Part shown: positions 1 to 7,619 of the stretch, piece by piece | Layout of the letters: each line of letters starts with the position of its first letter | Numbering within the stretch: the stretch's first letter is position 1 | DNA from: Hyphomicrobium sp. CS1GBMeth3 | GTDB lineage: Bacteria > Pseudomonadota > Alphaproteobacteria > Rhizobiales > Hyphomicrobiaceae | Reading direction: 5' to 3' | Assembly: GCF_900117455.1 (NCBI RefSeq) | Contig: NZ_FPHO01000002.1 | Span: 124,001-188,000 of the forward strand | Length of the DNA: 64,000 nt | Program-made: the position numbers and the translations under genes | Notes under the pieces: model-generated | What the model was told of the DNA's origin: nothing | Seen by the model: the letters and a program-made list of their open reading frames with translations, nothing else | Databases searched by the model: none

Positions 1-436
1 CCGGGACGTGTCCTGGACCGCTCAGCGACTTGTCGCGAAGGTGCTCGAACTCGCGCTCGACCGCGGACGCGAGCCGGAAGGAAAGACGATCGTCCCGATC
101 ACTCGCGGACTCGAACTCCTCGTCGGAGACAAGGCTTACGACGGTGTCCACCATCGCCTGTGCGGTGCTGACGTGATAGCTCAGGTGGCCGAGGCCAACG
201 ATGTCGCCGGGAAACGCGAACTCGATGACGTCATGGCGCCCGTCGGACCACAGCATGTAATGGCAGAGAGCGCCGCTCTCGATGCGATAGAGCGTGCGCC
301 GATCTCCAGGCTGAAAAAGCGTGGCGCCGGTCGCGACGTTCTGGAGCACAAGGCCGGCGTCTGGAGATGCGAAAAACGGTTTCCCGTTTTGGGTTCCGGC
401 GTGCTCAAAATTTTCGGGCTGGCAAACAATCGCCAT
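1..436 (-). CDS. Crp/Fnr-family transcriptional regulator, N-terminal part (runs off the left edge)
   Basis: Reading leftwards from ATG at 436, the frame is open to the window edge (145 codons). The protein begins MAIVCQPENF and contains a cyclic-nucleotide-binding-like beta-roll: a segment ATGATLFQPGDRRTLYRIESG, then HDVIEFAFPGDIVGLG, as in the effector domain of Crp/Fnr regulators (about residues 30-115). The following segment, with an FxxLRDKS-like run, matches the start of the dimerisation helix. The helix-turn-helix lies beyond the window, so DNA specificity cannot be read. No N-terminal FNR-type cysteine cluster is seen (only C5), so an oxygen-sensing iron-sulphur cluster of the FNR kind is unlikely and a FixK-like role is possible. 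The gene lies downstream of a universal stress gene that carries an FNR/FixK box. Confidence 0.82.
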   Translation of the reverse strand, partial: MAIVCQPENFEHAGTQNGKPFFASPDAGLVLQNVATGATLFQPGDRRTLYRIESGALCHYMLWSDGRHDVIEFAFPGDIVGLGHLSYHVSTAQAMVDTVVSLVSDEEFESASDRDDRLSFRLASAVEREFEHLRDKSLSGPGHVP

Positions 437-827
437 AACGCATTACTCCGAAAAGGTGCCCTGATGTAGTTTTCCTTCTTGTCGTAATCAAGTCATATTT
501 TTATTAGCGACCAATGACTAAGGGGTGGTTTCTAACCCTAGAACTATGCGCAAGCTCGTCTGTTCCCTGGGGAACTCTCGAATGTGTCGATGCGACGATT
601 TCGATCAGTGTGAAGATGGTCGCAGGATGCGCCCTTCTCGTCCGAAACACTGCCGATGAACGCTGTTTGTCCACGGATTTCTCCGCAGACGCAACGTGCC
701 TGCTGCTTCGTCAGATCGTAAAAGGTCAGCGTTTCTAAATCGTAAGCGGTCAGAGCCCGGTTGTCATAGGTGCCCTAGGGAAAATGCCGGGGGTTGTCCG
801 AAATCGGCTCTGGCTTTGTGGTCAGCA
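437..827. other. Intergenic region, 391 bp
   Basis: The gap lies between the 3' end of the universal stress gene and the start of the Crp/Fnr gene; both read leftwards. I see no convincing gene. An imperfect 15-bp direct repeat (ATCGTAAAAGGTCAG at 715-729, ATCGTAAGCGGTCAG at 739-753) sits in its right part. On the minus strand about 70 codons are open here without a usual start codon, which could be a decayed gene. The region should hold the promoter of the Crp/Fnr gene. Confidence 0.4.
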
Positions 828-1265
828 TCACCTGCAGACAAGCACCGGAACCGAGCTGCTGGTCAGAACCTTCGTTGCCTGGCTGCCGAGCAGGATGCGC
901 ATCAGGCCGCGTCGGCCGTGCGAGGCCATCACGATCAGGTCGCAGGCGTGTTTCTCCGCCGCCTCGATGATGCCCTCGGCCGGGAACTGATCCCGCACGT
1001 GCTGGGTCGCGCAAGGGACGCCCGCTGCCTTGGCCTCGTCGGCGACGGCAGCCAAAATCTTGTTGGCGTTGACGGCGACGCTTTCCTCGTACTCCGTGAT
1101 CGGGAAGGCCATGGCAACTTCGCCCGGCGCAACCGCGGCCCACGGCTCGGTGACGGTGATAGCCGTCACTTTGGCTCCCAGGGCTTTGGCGATCTCCAGT
1201 CCTTGGGCCACCGCCTTGTGGGCGAGCTCCGAGCCGTCCGTCGCAATCAGGATATGCTTGAACAT
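828..1265 (-). CDS. Universal stress protein, UspA family
   Basis: A 145-residue single Usp domain, the usual length for the family. It starts MFKHILIATDGSELA, the classical first strand and loop with the conserved Asp, and ends with a nucleotide-binding loop of the G-x2-G-x9-G-S/T type (SHGRRGLMRILLGSQA, then TSSSVPVLV). Usp proteins of this class usually bind ATP and support survival under growth arrest, oxidative or low-oxygen stress. ATG at 1265 is preceded by GGAGGACGG, a good ribosome binding site. A perfect FNR/FixK-type palindrome lies 58 bp upstream of the start, so control by low oxygen through a Crp/Fnr protein is likely. The adjacent Crp/Fnr gene is a candidate regulator. Confidence 0.93.
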   Translation of the reverse strand: MFKHILIATDGSELAHKAVAQGLEIAKALGAKVTAITVTEPWAAVAPGEVAMAFPITEYEESVAVNANKILAAVADEAKAAGVPCATQHVRDQFPAEGIIEAAEKHACDLIVMASHGRRGLMRILLGSQATKVLTSSSVPVLVCR

Positions 1266-1320
1266 GCGCTGCCGTCCTCCTCGATTGGAGATAAATTTAG
1301 ACCATCAGGCATGCGACGTC

Positions 1321-1338
1321 CGTTGATACCGATCAACG
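1321..1338 (-). promoter_or_regulatory. FNR/FixK-type box upstream of the universal stress gene
   Basis: TTGAT-ACCG-ATCAA at 1323-1336 is an exact match to the FNR/FixK consensus (TTGAT-N4-ATCAA), and the palindrome extends one more pair each side to CG...CG. Its centre is 64 bp upstream of the usp start codon. That would fit class II activation (centre near -41) if transcription starts around 1288. Occupancy is inferred. Confidence 0.75.
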
Positions 1339-1504
1339 GTGGTTGGGGCTTGCGGGTGCCGTTGATTTTCGCTTAAGCGAGGTTGCTCTTGGCGCCTGGG
1401 TCGGGTAGATGAACGCAGCGCGCGGGCGGGAGGCTTTCCGGCCCTCGTGACGGTGCCGCTGTCAAACAGCCTAAGGCGCTAAAATCAAAGCATATTCTAG
1501 GTTC

Positions 1505-1579
<75 letters not shown>

Positions 1580-1624
1580 GAATCCCCCTTACAATCAGGT
1601 TCCTCGGTCGACCGCGGCTCTCGC

Positions 1625-1657
1625 AGAAAAAACCCGGGGCGTGGAGAGGCGCCCCGG
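1625..1657 (-). terminator. Rho-independent terminator of the small secreted protein gene
   Basis: On the minus strand an 8-bp perfect GC stem (CCGGGGCG/CGCCCCGG, 1634-1641 with 1650-1657) is followed by GTTTTTT. It lies just downstream of the gene ending at 1711. Confidence 0.8.
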
Positions 1658-1710
1658 CTTGGGTTTGCCCGTGCGTGGGCCGGGCTTGGAAATTCTCGAG
1701 ATGTTGCCCG

Positions 1711-1980
1711 TCAGCGGGCGGCGAGCTTCTTCTCGATGGCAGATTTCGGAACCTCGCCGGCGGCGACGAGGGCGTTGATGCAACGGGAGGAGAGGTTCTT
1801 GCCGACGGCGCGCATGCACTTGCGCACGCCGGGGCTGTCGGGGTCGTGCTGGCTGCAGTGGGCGTAGTAGTCGGAGGCGCAGGCCATCTTGACCGAGAGG
1901 CTGACGGCGCCGGCCTCGGTGGCAACGGCGGTGGCACACAAGGCTGCGGTGGCTGCGAGGATGGTGCGGATCGGGGTCAT
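1711..1980 (-). CDS. Small secreted cysteine-containing protein, unknown function
   Basis: The product has 89 residues from ATG 1980 (MTPIRTILAA). A signal peptide (about residues 1-24: short positive start, Ala-rich core, then EAGA) precedes a mature part with three cysteines that could form disulphides in the periplasm (ACASDYYAHCSQHD, KCMRAVGKNL, RCINALV). The pattern resembles the Cys-rich eltD-like small periplasmic proteins of Hyphomicrobiales, but I cannot name a family. ATG 1980 is preferred over one at 2004 because GGAGAG lies just upstream of it. A strong terminator follows, so it is a single-gene transcript. Confidence 0.72.
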   Translation of the reverse strand: MTPIRTILAATAALCATAVATEAGAVSLSVKMACASDYYAHCSQHDPDSPGVRKCMRAVGKNLSSRCINALVAAGEVPKSAIEKKLAAR

Positions 1981-2169
1981 GGCTCTCTCCATCAATCTGG
2001 GCACGACGCCAGGGGTGATGGAGAGGAGGATGACCGATCGCGCACCGTGCCGCTGTTCCGGGCGGAACGGCCTTCAGGCTTCTCGATTTTTTTCGCGCTT
2101 TTGGCGGTGCAGGTCGGGATCGACTAGGCTCGCTCGTCTTTCAGATAGCGACAGCAGGGAGCGCCGCAC

Positions 2170-2541
2170 GTGAAATACGCAATCCTTTGTTACCACGCAG
2201 AAGACGTCGTTTGTGCCTGGAGCCGCGAGCACGACGAGGCGGTCATGGCCAAACTCGAAGCCGTGCTCGAGCGGCATGCCAAGGTCGGCCGGCTCGGCCC
2301 CGTGGCGCGGCTCATGCCGACCACTGCCGCAACCTCAGTGCGCCGCGATGGCGAGCCCGCCTTTGTCATCGACGGGCCATTCGCGGAAACCAAGGAACAG
2401 TTGCTCGGCTTTTACGTGGTCGATTGTGCGACCCTCGAGGAGGCGCTCGAGATCGCGCGTGAGCTTTCGGAAGCCAATCCCGGCGGCGCGCATGAGGTGC
2501 GGCCCATCGGCTATTTCATTGATTGGAGTGTGCCCAAGTGA
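2170..2541 (+). CDS. YCII-related (DGPF-domain) protein
   Basis: A 123-residue protein of the YCII/DGPF superfamily, a ferredoxin-like fold. It begins MKYAILCYHAED and carries the diagnostic motif IDGPFAETKEQLLGFYV (about residues 67-83) and a C-terminal VRPI segment. The biochemical role of DGPF proteins is unknown. In many bacteria they are encoded beside an ECF42-type sigma factor, and here the stop codon overlaps the GTG start of such a sigma factor by four bases, so the two are translationally coupled. By family precedent the DGPF protein is a member, and perhaps a target, of the sigma factor's regulon. Confidence 0.9.
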   Translation: MKYAILCYHAEDVVCAWSREHDEAVMAKLEAVLERHAKVGRLGPVARLMPTTAATSVRRDGEPAFVIDGPFAETKEQLLGFYVVDCATLEEALEIARELSEANPGGAHEVRPIGYFIDWSVPK

Positions 2542-3818
2542 CGGACCTCTCCTGGCTCGACGCGGCGATTGCCGGGGCGCGACCGCAGGCGATGGCGGCC
2601 CTGCTCCGCTATTTCCGTGACCTCGACCGAGCAGAGGAGGCGTTCCAGGAGGCGTCCCTTCGGGCCCTCAAGAACTGGCCGCAAAACGGCCCCCCGCGCG
2701 ATCCTGCTGCGTGGCTGATCATGGTTGGGCGCAATGTGGCGCTCGATGCCATTCGACGCGAGAAAAAGTCGGAGTCGTTGCCCGAGGACGATGCGGGGAT
2801 GTCGGACCTCGACGATGCGGAAGGGGCGCTGGTCGATCGGCTGGATGATGCGCACTATCGCGATGATATCCTGCGGCTCCTGTTTACCTGCTGTCACCCG
2901 GACCTGCCGAGCACGCAGCAGATCGCGCTGGCACTGCGTGTCGTGTCGGGCCTGACGGTCGCCGAGATCGCCAAGGCCTTCCTGGTCAGCGAGGCGGCCA
3001 TGGAGCAGCGCATCACGCGCGCCAAGCGGCGCATCGCGGAAGCTGGCGTGCCGTTCGAGACGCCAGGCCCTATCGAGCGCAGCCAGCGGCTCGGCACGGT
3101 CGCGGCCATGATCTACCTCTTGTTCAACGAGGGGTACTCGGCGAGCGGGGGTGAAGCGCACGTGCGCGTCGGCCTTTGCGAGGAGGCCATACGACTGGCG
3201 CGGCTGTTGCTGCGGCTTTTCCCGGCTGAGCCCGAGATGCTGGGTTTCACGGCGCTGCTTCTATTCCAGCATGCCCGGGCGGACGCGCGCCTCGACGCGA
3301 ACGAGGCAATCGTGCTGCTCGAGGACCAGGACCGCCGCCGGTGGAACCACGCGATGATTGCAGAAGGTGAAGCGCTGCTCGACAAGGCGATGCGCCACCG
3401 CCGGCCAGGCCCTTATCAGGTGCAGGCGGCAATCGCGGCCCTGCACTCCACGGCTCCGAGCTACGCAGATACCGACTGGGTGGAGATCGACGTGCTTTAT
3501 GCGACGCTCGAGCAAATGCAGCCGTCGCCTGTGGTGACGCTCAATCGGGCGGTGGCGGTCAGCAAGGTTGCTGGTCCGGACGCGGCGCTCGCGATGATCG
3601 AGCCGCTGGCGGGAAAGCTTTCGGGGTACTTTCATTTCTTCGGCCTCAAGGGGGCCCTGCTCGGCCAGCTCGGGCGCGCGCGGGAAGCACGTGAAGCTTA
3701 CGACCGGGCGATTGCGCTGGCGCGCACGCCGCAAGAGGCCGCCCATATCCGCCTGCACCTCGACCGGCTGGCGGCAGATGCCAAGCCTGACACGCGGGTG
3801 CGAAGCAAGGCGCCCTAG
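2538..3818 (+). CDS. ECF RNA polymerase sigma factor, ECF42-like with C-terminal extension
   Basis: The product has 426 residues from GTG 2538. Region sigma-2 lies near residues 20-80 (YFRDLDRAEEAFQEASLRAL and AWLIMVGRNVALDAIRR). Region sigma-4 lies near 130-180 (SGLTVAEIAKAFLVSEAAMEQ, RAKRRI). A helical, TPR-like C-terminal domain of about 230 residues (DUF6596) follows, in place of a classical membrane anti-sigma partner. That architecture, plus the neighbouring DGPF gene, defines ECF42. In such factors the C-terminal extension is thought to take part in control. The GTG start overlaps the upstream stop; a TTG further upstream would lengthen it by five residues. Confidence 0.9.
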   Translation: MTDLSWLDAAIAGARPQAMAALLRYFRDLDRAEEAFQEASLRALKNWPQNGPPRDPAAWLIMVGRNVALDAIRREKKSESLPEDDAGMSDLDDAEGALVDRLDDAHYRDDILRLLFTCCHPDLPSTQQIALALRVVSGLTVAEIAKAFLVSEAAMEQRITRAKRRIAEAGVPFETPGPIERSQRLGTVAAMIYLLFNEGYSASGGEAHVRVGLCEEAIRLARLLLRLFPAEPEMLGFTALLLFQHARADARLDANEAIVLLEDQDRRRWNHAMIAEGEALLDKAMRHRRPGPYQVQAAIAALHSTAPSYADTDWVEIDVLYATLEQMQPSPVVTLNRAVAVSKVAGPDAALAMIEPLAGKLSGYFHFFGLKGALLGQLGRAREAREAYDRAIALARTPQEAAHIRLHLDRLAADAKPDTRVRSKAP

Positions 3819-4063
3819 CCAGAGGATTTTTCGCAGCCGGATGTCGGCTTCGGTCTTTCTCGCACGTCCTTCGTTCAGCTGTCGCGCAAATGCTGGAGGT
3901 CATCATGTGGAAGGCGCTATCGCGAAGGTCGCTCATCTGTTCGTCTGTATGACCGCTTGATCGGCGCGGACTTCGAGGTGGGGCTCGCCGCTCTCAGAGC
4001 CAAGTGGAGGGGGCCCGGGGCGGGCCAGCCCAATCATAAATGACTGGATCAAGGGAGGACCCC

Positions 4064-5143
4064 ATGACGAAAGTTCTTTTGCTCGTCGGCACAAAGAAGG
4101 GCCTTTTCATCGTCGAGAGCGACGCGGCGCGGCGCGGTTTGGAGATCAAAGGGCCGTTCTGCGAAACCTGGCCCATCCAGCATGCGATTGCGGATCCTGC
4201 GACGGGGGCGATCTACGCCGCGGGCGGGAACGCCTGGTTCGGGCCGGCGGTCTGGAAATCAACCGACCACGGCGAGACCTGGACGCATTCGAGCGCGGGG
4301 CTCAGCTATGGCGAGGGTAAGGATCCGGTCACGAACGCCTGGAGTCTTGCCGCGACGGCGAATGGTCTTTACGCGGGCGTCGAGCCCGCCGGGCTGTTCA
4401 AAAGCACCGATGGCGGCGAGACGTGGTCTCACGTGGCGGGGCTCAGGGCGCACCCTTCGTGCGAGCATTGGCAGCCGGGCGGCGGCGGTCTCATCCTGCA
4501 CAGCATCGTGTCGCATCCCGATGACACCAAGCGGATCTGGGTCGGCATCTCGTCGGCCGGGGTGTTTCACACGGACGACGGTGGCGAGACTTGGGAGCCG
4601 CGCAACCGCGGCACGCGCGCCGATTTCAATCCGGAGGACCAGCGCTACCCCGAGTTCGGTCAATGCGTGCACAATATCGTTCTGGCGCAGGGCAGCTCCG
4701 AGCGTCTCTATCAACAGAACCATTGCGGCATGTACCGCAGCGACGACGGTGGCCGTGAGTGGATAAGCATCGAGGCGGGTTTGCCGTCGTCGTTCGGCTT
4801 TCCGGCGGCCGTGCATCCGCGCGACGCCGACACGCTTTACCTGTTGCCGCTCAACGGAGACATTCAGGGGCGCTTCATGCCGGACGCCAAGGCGGCGGTC
4901 TGGCGGACGCGGGATGGCGGCGCGTCCTGGACGGCGCTGCGCAACGGTTTGCCGCAAAAGGATGCCTATTTCGGCGTGCTCCGGCAGGCGCTGGCAACGG
5001 ATCGACTGGAGCCTGCGGGTGTTTATTTCGGCACCGGAGGCGGCGCGCTGTTTGCCAGTGCCGACGAAGGAGAGAGCTGGTCCTGCCTTGCGCAGCACCT
5101 GCCGGCCATCTCGTCGGTGGAGACGATGGTCGTAGAGGCGTAA
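4064..5143 (+). CDS. BNR/Asp-box beta-propeller protein (sialidase-like, probably not a sialidase)
   Basis: The product has 359 residues, starting MTKVLLLVGTKKGLF behind GGGAGGA. Six Asp-box-like repeats of the type S/T-x-D-x-G-x-x-W are seen: KSTDHGETW, KSTDGGETW, HTDDGGETW, RSDDGGREW, RTRDGGASW and ASADEGESW. They are spaced 45-75 residues apart, which predicts a beta-propeller. No signal peptide is present, so it is likely cytoplasmic, and I do not see the arginine triad or a clear nucleophile of true sialidases. It lies 40 bp upstream of a MoaD/ThiS-like gene with which it probably forms an operon. The pairing suggests a role with the sulphur-carrier-like protein; the function is unknown. 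Confidence 0.85.
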   Translation: MTKVLLLVGTKKGLFIVESDAARRGLEIKGPFCETWPIQHAIADPATGAIYAAGGNAWFGPAVWKSTDHGETWTHSSAGLSYGEGKDPVTNAWSLAATANGLYAGVEPAGLFKSTDGGETWSHVAGLRAHPSCEHWQPGGGGLILHSIVSHPDDTKRIWVGISSAGVFHTDDGGETWEPRNRGTRADFNPEDQRYPEFGQCVHNIVLAQGSSERLYQQNHCGMYRSDDGGREWISIEAGLPSSFGFPAAVHPRDADTLYLLPLNGDIQGRFMPDAKAAVWRTRDGGASWTALRNGLPQKDAYFGVLRQALATDRLEPAGVYFGTGGGALFASADEGESWSCLAQHLPAISSVETMVVEA

Positions 5144-5183
5144 CGGAGACGCTTTGGGTATGCCTCGCGTTGAAGGGATCACC

Positions 5184-5486
5184 ATGAGCGAGAGCGCGAT
5201 CGAGAGTGCAGGAGGGCCCGGCAACGTATCGGTGCTGCTTCCGCGCGCGCTGCTGGCGCTGTTTCCCGATGCGGAGCGTGAGGTGCGGCTCGATGCGCGC
5301 ACCGTTGGGGATGCTATCGCCGCGCTCGATGCGCGCTGGCCGGGCATGCGCGACCGGCTTTGCGATTCAACGCCGCAGGTACGGCGACACATCAATATCG
5401 TGGTCGATGGGCGTCGCGCCACTCTCGATACGCCCCTCAGAGATGGCATCAGGGTCTATGTGCTGACAGCGATCTCAGGAGGGTAG
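5184..5486 (+). CDS. MoaD/ThiS-family ubiquitin-like protein with C-terminal Gly-Gly
   Basis: The product has 100 residues from ATG 5184, preceded by GAAGGGA. The body reads as a beta-grasp fold (VSVLLPRALLALFP, VGDAIAALDARWPGM, INIVVDGRRA, GIRVYVLTAISGG). It ends exactly in Gly-Gly, the tail that is adenylated by an E1-like enzyme and thiocarboxylated or conjugated in MoaD, ThiS and related proteins. No moeB/thiF or moaE gene is near, so any activating enzyme must lie elsewhere. The residues before the beta-grasp domain are poorly structured. It follows the BNR-propeller gene in the same direction and is followed by a strong hairpin pair, so the two genes form a closed unit. Confidence 0.85.
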   Translation: MSESAIESAGGPGNVSVLLPRALLALFPDAEREVRLDARTVGDAIAALDARWPGMRDRLCDSTPQVRRHINIVVDGRRATLDTPLRDGIRVYVLTAISGG

Positions 5487-5498
5487 GCGCAAAGCCAA

Positions 5499-5578
5499 CT
5501 CGAGGCCCCAGGCCGGAATGGTCCTGGGGCCTCGAGGTACGCTCCGCCAGCCGGGGGTGCTCAGCTCCGGCTGGCGGA
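5499..5578. terminator. Two tandem perfect hairpins between convergent genes
   Basis: The first stem has 14 perfect pairs (5499-5512 with 5523-5536, CTCGAGGCCCCAGG and its complement). The second has 12 perfect pairs (5543-5554 with 5567-5578, TCCGCCAGCCGG and its complement). Neither has a U-run. They separate the rightward MoaD-like gene from the leftward small membrane protein and probably act as a bidirectional transcript-end structure. Confidence 0.6.
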
Positions 5579-5616
5579 AGCTCGTTTGAGGCTCCGATCT
5601 TCCGCGAGATCGAACC

Positions 5617-5808
5617 TTACTCGGCGGGGCTCGCCGTGAAGCTGCCGATGATCGCCTTGTGGTGCTTAGCCTCCATGGCGACCTGCCAAACAAAGAAAAG
5701 AACGACAAAGCCGATCGTAACCAGCGTAAGCGGCACTTCAAGGCCAGCGAAAGGATAGACGGTCGTCACTTCGGTGAGCTTGCTGAGAGATGTGATGCCG
5801 GTCGACAT
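5617..5808 (-). CDS. 63-residue single-span membrane protein downstream of amtB
   Basis: Starts MSTGITSLSKLTEV at ATG 5808 behind GGAGAG. One transmembrane helix (about residues 26-46, PLTLVTIGFVVLFFVWQVAM) is followed by a charged stretch EAKHHKAI and a short tail. It lies 89 bp downstream of the amtB stop in the same direction, separated by a strong hairpin. Co-transcription with amtB under nitrogen control is likely. I do not recognise a named family. It could be an accessory or regulatory subunit of the ammonium channel, but that is inference from position only. A second in-frame ATG 18 bases upstream (5826) is less likely because it has no good ribosome site. Confidence 0.8.
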   Translation of the reverse strand: MSTGITSLSKLTEVTTVYPFAGLEVPLTLVTIGFVVLFFVWQVAMEAKHHKAIIGSFTASPAE

Positions 5809-5854
5809 GATGTGCTCTCCTTTCAAAGAAGACAGAAAAAGATCTGGATGTTGA

Positions 5855-5881
5855 TGAGCCGGGGTTATGCGCCCCGGCTCA
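5855..5881 (-). promoter_or_regulatory. Intercistronic hairpin between amtB and the small membrane protein gene
   Basis: A perfect 10-bp stem (TGAGCCGGGG, 5855-5864, with its complement 5872-5881) and a 7-nt loop. On the minus strand a U-rich stretch follows only about 17 nt later. It may stabilise the amtB mRNA end or lower read-through into the small gene. Confidence 0.55.
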
Positions 5882-5897
5882 CGAGCGTTGTGGTCAC

Positions 5898-7310
5898 TTA
5901 GGCTTTGGCTTCCTTGCGGGACATTGCTTCGAAGGCAGCCTCAGCGCCGGACAGGTTCGGGTATGTCGACTTCGAATGATCGCCGTCGAGGCCGGTGAGC
6001 TCAACCTTCGGGTCGACCCGGAGAAGGCCGAAGCCCTTGAGGATCGCCGAGATCACATAGCCCGGGATGAAGCCGAAGCCGATGGCGAACATCAGCGTGC
6101 CGAGGATGTTGCCCATCGGCGTGATGATCGGCATGCCCTCGGCGTTGGCACCGAACCAACCGGCACCCTCGGACAGGGCGACCAGCGTGCCTTCGCTCGG
6201 GTTTATGGCCGGATAGCCCCACAGTACGAAGCCGGCAACGACGCCACCGAAGATGCCGCAGTAGCCGTGGACCGCCACAGCGCCGACCGCGTCATCCAAC
6301 TTGAACTTCTTCTCAACCCAGTTGTGCAGCAAGTAGCCGACGATGGTGCCGGCGACAGCGATCAAAAGAGCCATGAAGGGGTGGTAGAGGTCGTTACCAG
6401 AGCTGGCGCTGATGAGGCCCGTCAGACCGCCCGAGAACGTCCAGAAGGCATTGCCGCCGGAGATCATGTAGGCCGTCATCATGCCGCCCAGCAGGGCCAG
6501 AAGGAAGTTGAGAGTGACGCCCGATAGCGTGATCGGGAAGCCGTAGATATTGGTAGCGGTCCAATACTCGGGCTGGCCCTCGCCGGCGATGTTCACGATC
6601 GGGATGTGGCAGGCGGCATAAAAGCCGAAGAAGCCGACATAGATCAGGAACAGGCCGATGGTGACCATCCAGGGATTATGGGCCGGGATCTCGCGCGGCT
6701 CACCGTCGGGACCGAACTTGCCGATGCGCGGCCCGAGGTTGATCAGAACGCCGAGTGCGACGAAGCCTGACACGCTGTGCAGGATCGCAGAGCAGTACTG
6801 GTCATGATAGCCCATGTACTGGGCCATCCAGCCATTTCCGGCCCAGGCCCACGCAGCCGGAACGACCCAGGCGACGGCGCCTGCGTAAACCGCGATGATG
6901 AGGAATCCTGCCGTCTTCGACCGCTCGATGATGGAGCCCGAGACGATCGAAGCGGCCGTCATCGCGAAGAGCATGAACGCTCCCATGAAGACGCCCGAGA
7001 TGCGATCGCCAAGGTTCGGTGCAAGCGTTTGCGACCAGGGCTCGAAACCTGTTGCGAAGCTCACCTCACTCGAGCCGACCGGCCATGCCTGGAGGGCGAT
7101 GTAAATCCACATGCCGAAAAGGTAAAATGCGAGGCCGACCACCGGGATCGCCATCGCGTTCTTGAGGAGCGTGTGCTGCACGTTCTTGGTGCGGGCGACG
7201 CCGACCTCGTACATGCAGAACCCGATGTGGATGAAGAACATCAACACGATGCAGAAGAAGAAGTAGAACTCTGTGAACAGCGTGGTCATCGCTGTCGCTT
7301 GATCAGTCAT
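5898..7310 (-). CDS. amtB: Ammonium transporter, Amt family
   Basis: The product has 470 residues and about 11-12 membrane spans. It conducts ammonium/ammonia across the inner membrane as a trimer. The twin pore histidines are present: H178 in CSAILHSVSGFVALG and H348 in GAVAVHGYCGIFGG. The segments AMTAASIVSGSIIERSK and WTFSGGLTGLISASSG also match the family. It is longer than E. coli AmtB and has no obvious signal peptide, as is common in this Amt subgroup. No glnK is adjacent, which is unusual because glnK-amtB is the standard pair; the neighbours are a small membrane gene downstream and a divergent amidotransferase upstream. AAGGGGAG precedes the ATG, and two sigma-54-like promoters lie upstream, so nitrogen-limited expression is expected. 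Confidence 0.96.
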   Translation of the reverse strand: MTDQATAMTTLFTEFYFFFCIVLMFFIHIGFCMYEVGVARTKNVQHTLLKNAMAIPVVGLAFYLFGMWIYIALQAWPVGSSEVSFATGFEPWSQTLAPNLGDRISGVFMGAFMLFAMTAASIVSGSIIERSKTAGFLIIAVYAGAVAWVVPAAWAWAGNGWMAQYMGYHDQYCSAILHSVSGFVALGVLINLGPRIGKFGPDGEPREIPAHNPWMVTIGLFLIYVGFFGFYAACHIPIVNIAGEGQPEYWTATNIYGFPITLSGVTLNFLLALLGGMMTAYMISGGNAFWTFSGGLTGLISASSGNDLYHPFMALLIAVAGTIVGYLLHNWVEKKFKLDDAVGAVAVHGYCGIFGGVVAGFVLWGYPAINPSEGTLVALSEGAGWFGANAEGMPIITPMGNILGTLMFAIGFGFIPGYVISAILKGFGLLRVDPKVELTGLDGDHSKSTYPNLSGAEAAFEAMSRKEAKA

Positions 7311-7350
7311 ATAAATCTCCCCTTGCCACTCGCTGCGTAGCGTCAGCCCC

Positions 7351-7366
7351 GCAAGCCCCGTGCCAC
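7351..7366 (-). promoter_or_regulatory. Sigma-54 promoter of amtB (proximal)
   Basis: On the minus strand GTGGCAC-GGGGC-TTGC matches the -24/-12 consensus TGGCAC-N5-TTGC. The predicted start is near 7339, giving a leader of about 29 nt to the amtB ATG with its ribosome site. Activation by NtrC is the expected mode for amtB genes. Confidence 0.8.
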
Positions 7367-7409
7367 GTCGGAGCCAACGGCCACCGACGCGCCACGCCGT
7401 TTCCCTAGA

Positions 7410-7425
7410 GGCAACTCTTGTGCCA
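7410..7425 (-). promoter_or_regulatory. Second sigma-54-like promoter of amtB (distal)
   Basis: On the minus strand TGGCAC-AAGAG-TTGCC has the GG and GC elements at correct spacing, 59 bp upstream of the proximal site. The predicted start is near 7399. It could be a true second promoter or a sigma-54 holoenzyme binding site only. Confidence 0.55.
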
Positions 7426-7619
7426 GAGGTGAAAGGCAGCGTATTGAAAGTGTTTATTGGGAGTTAAGCGACGCCAGGAGCGCGCGTTTCGCCAACCTGG
7501 TTCGCTTTGGTCGACGGGGCAGAGGGGAAAGTACATCGGTCGTTGCTGCGCAAATCGCAGGCGTGCGGCCTGTAAAATGGGCAATTTGACCGTCTGCTGA
7601 ACAGGAGAGCATTCCGGGG

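Noticed and set aside
696..1376. Long rightward open frame over the universal stress gene
   Set aside because: It is antisense to a clear Usp family gene, has no family similarity and reads through GC-rich codon shadows.
4259..5449. Leftward open frame of about 396 codons
   Set aside because: Antisense to the BNR and MoaD-like genes; Arg-rich shadow.
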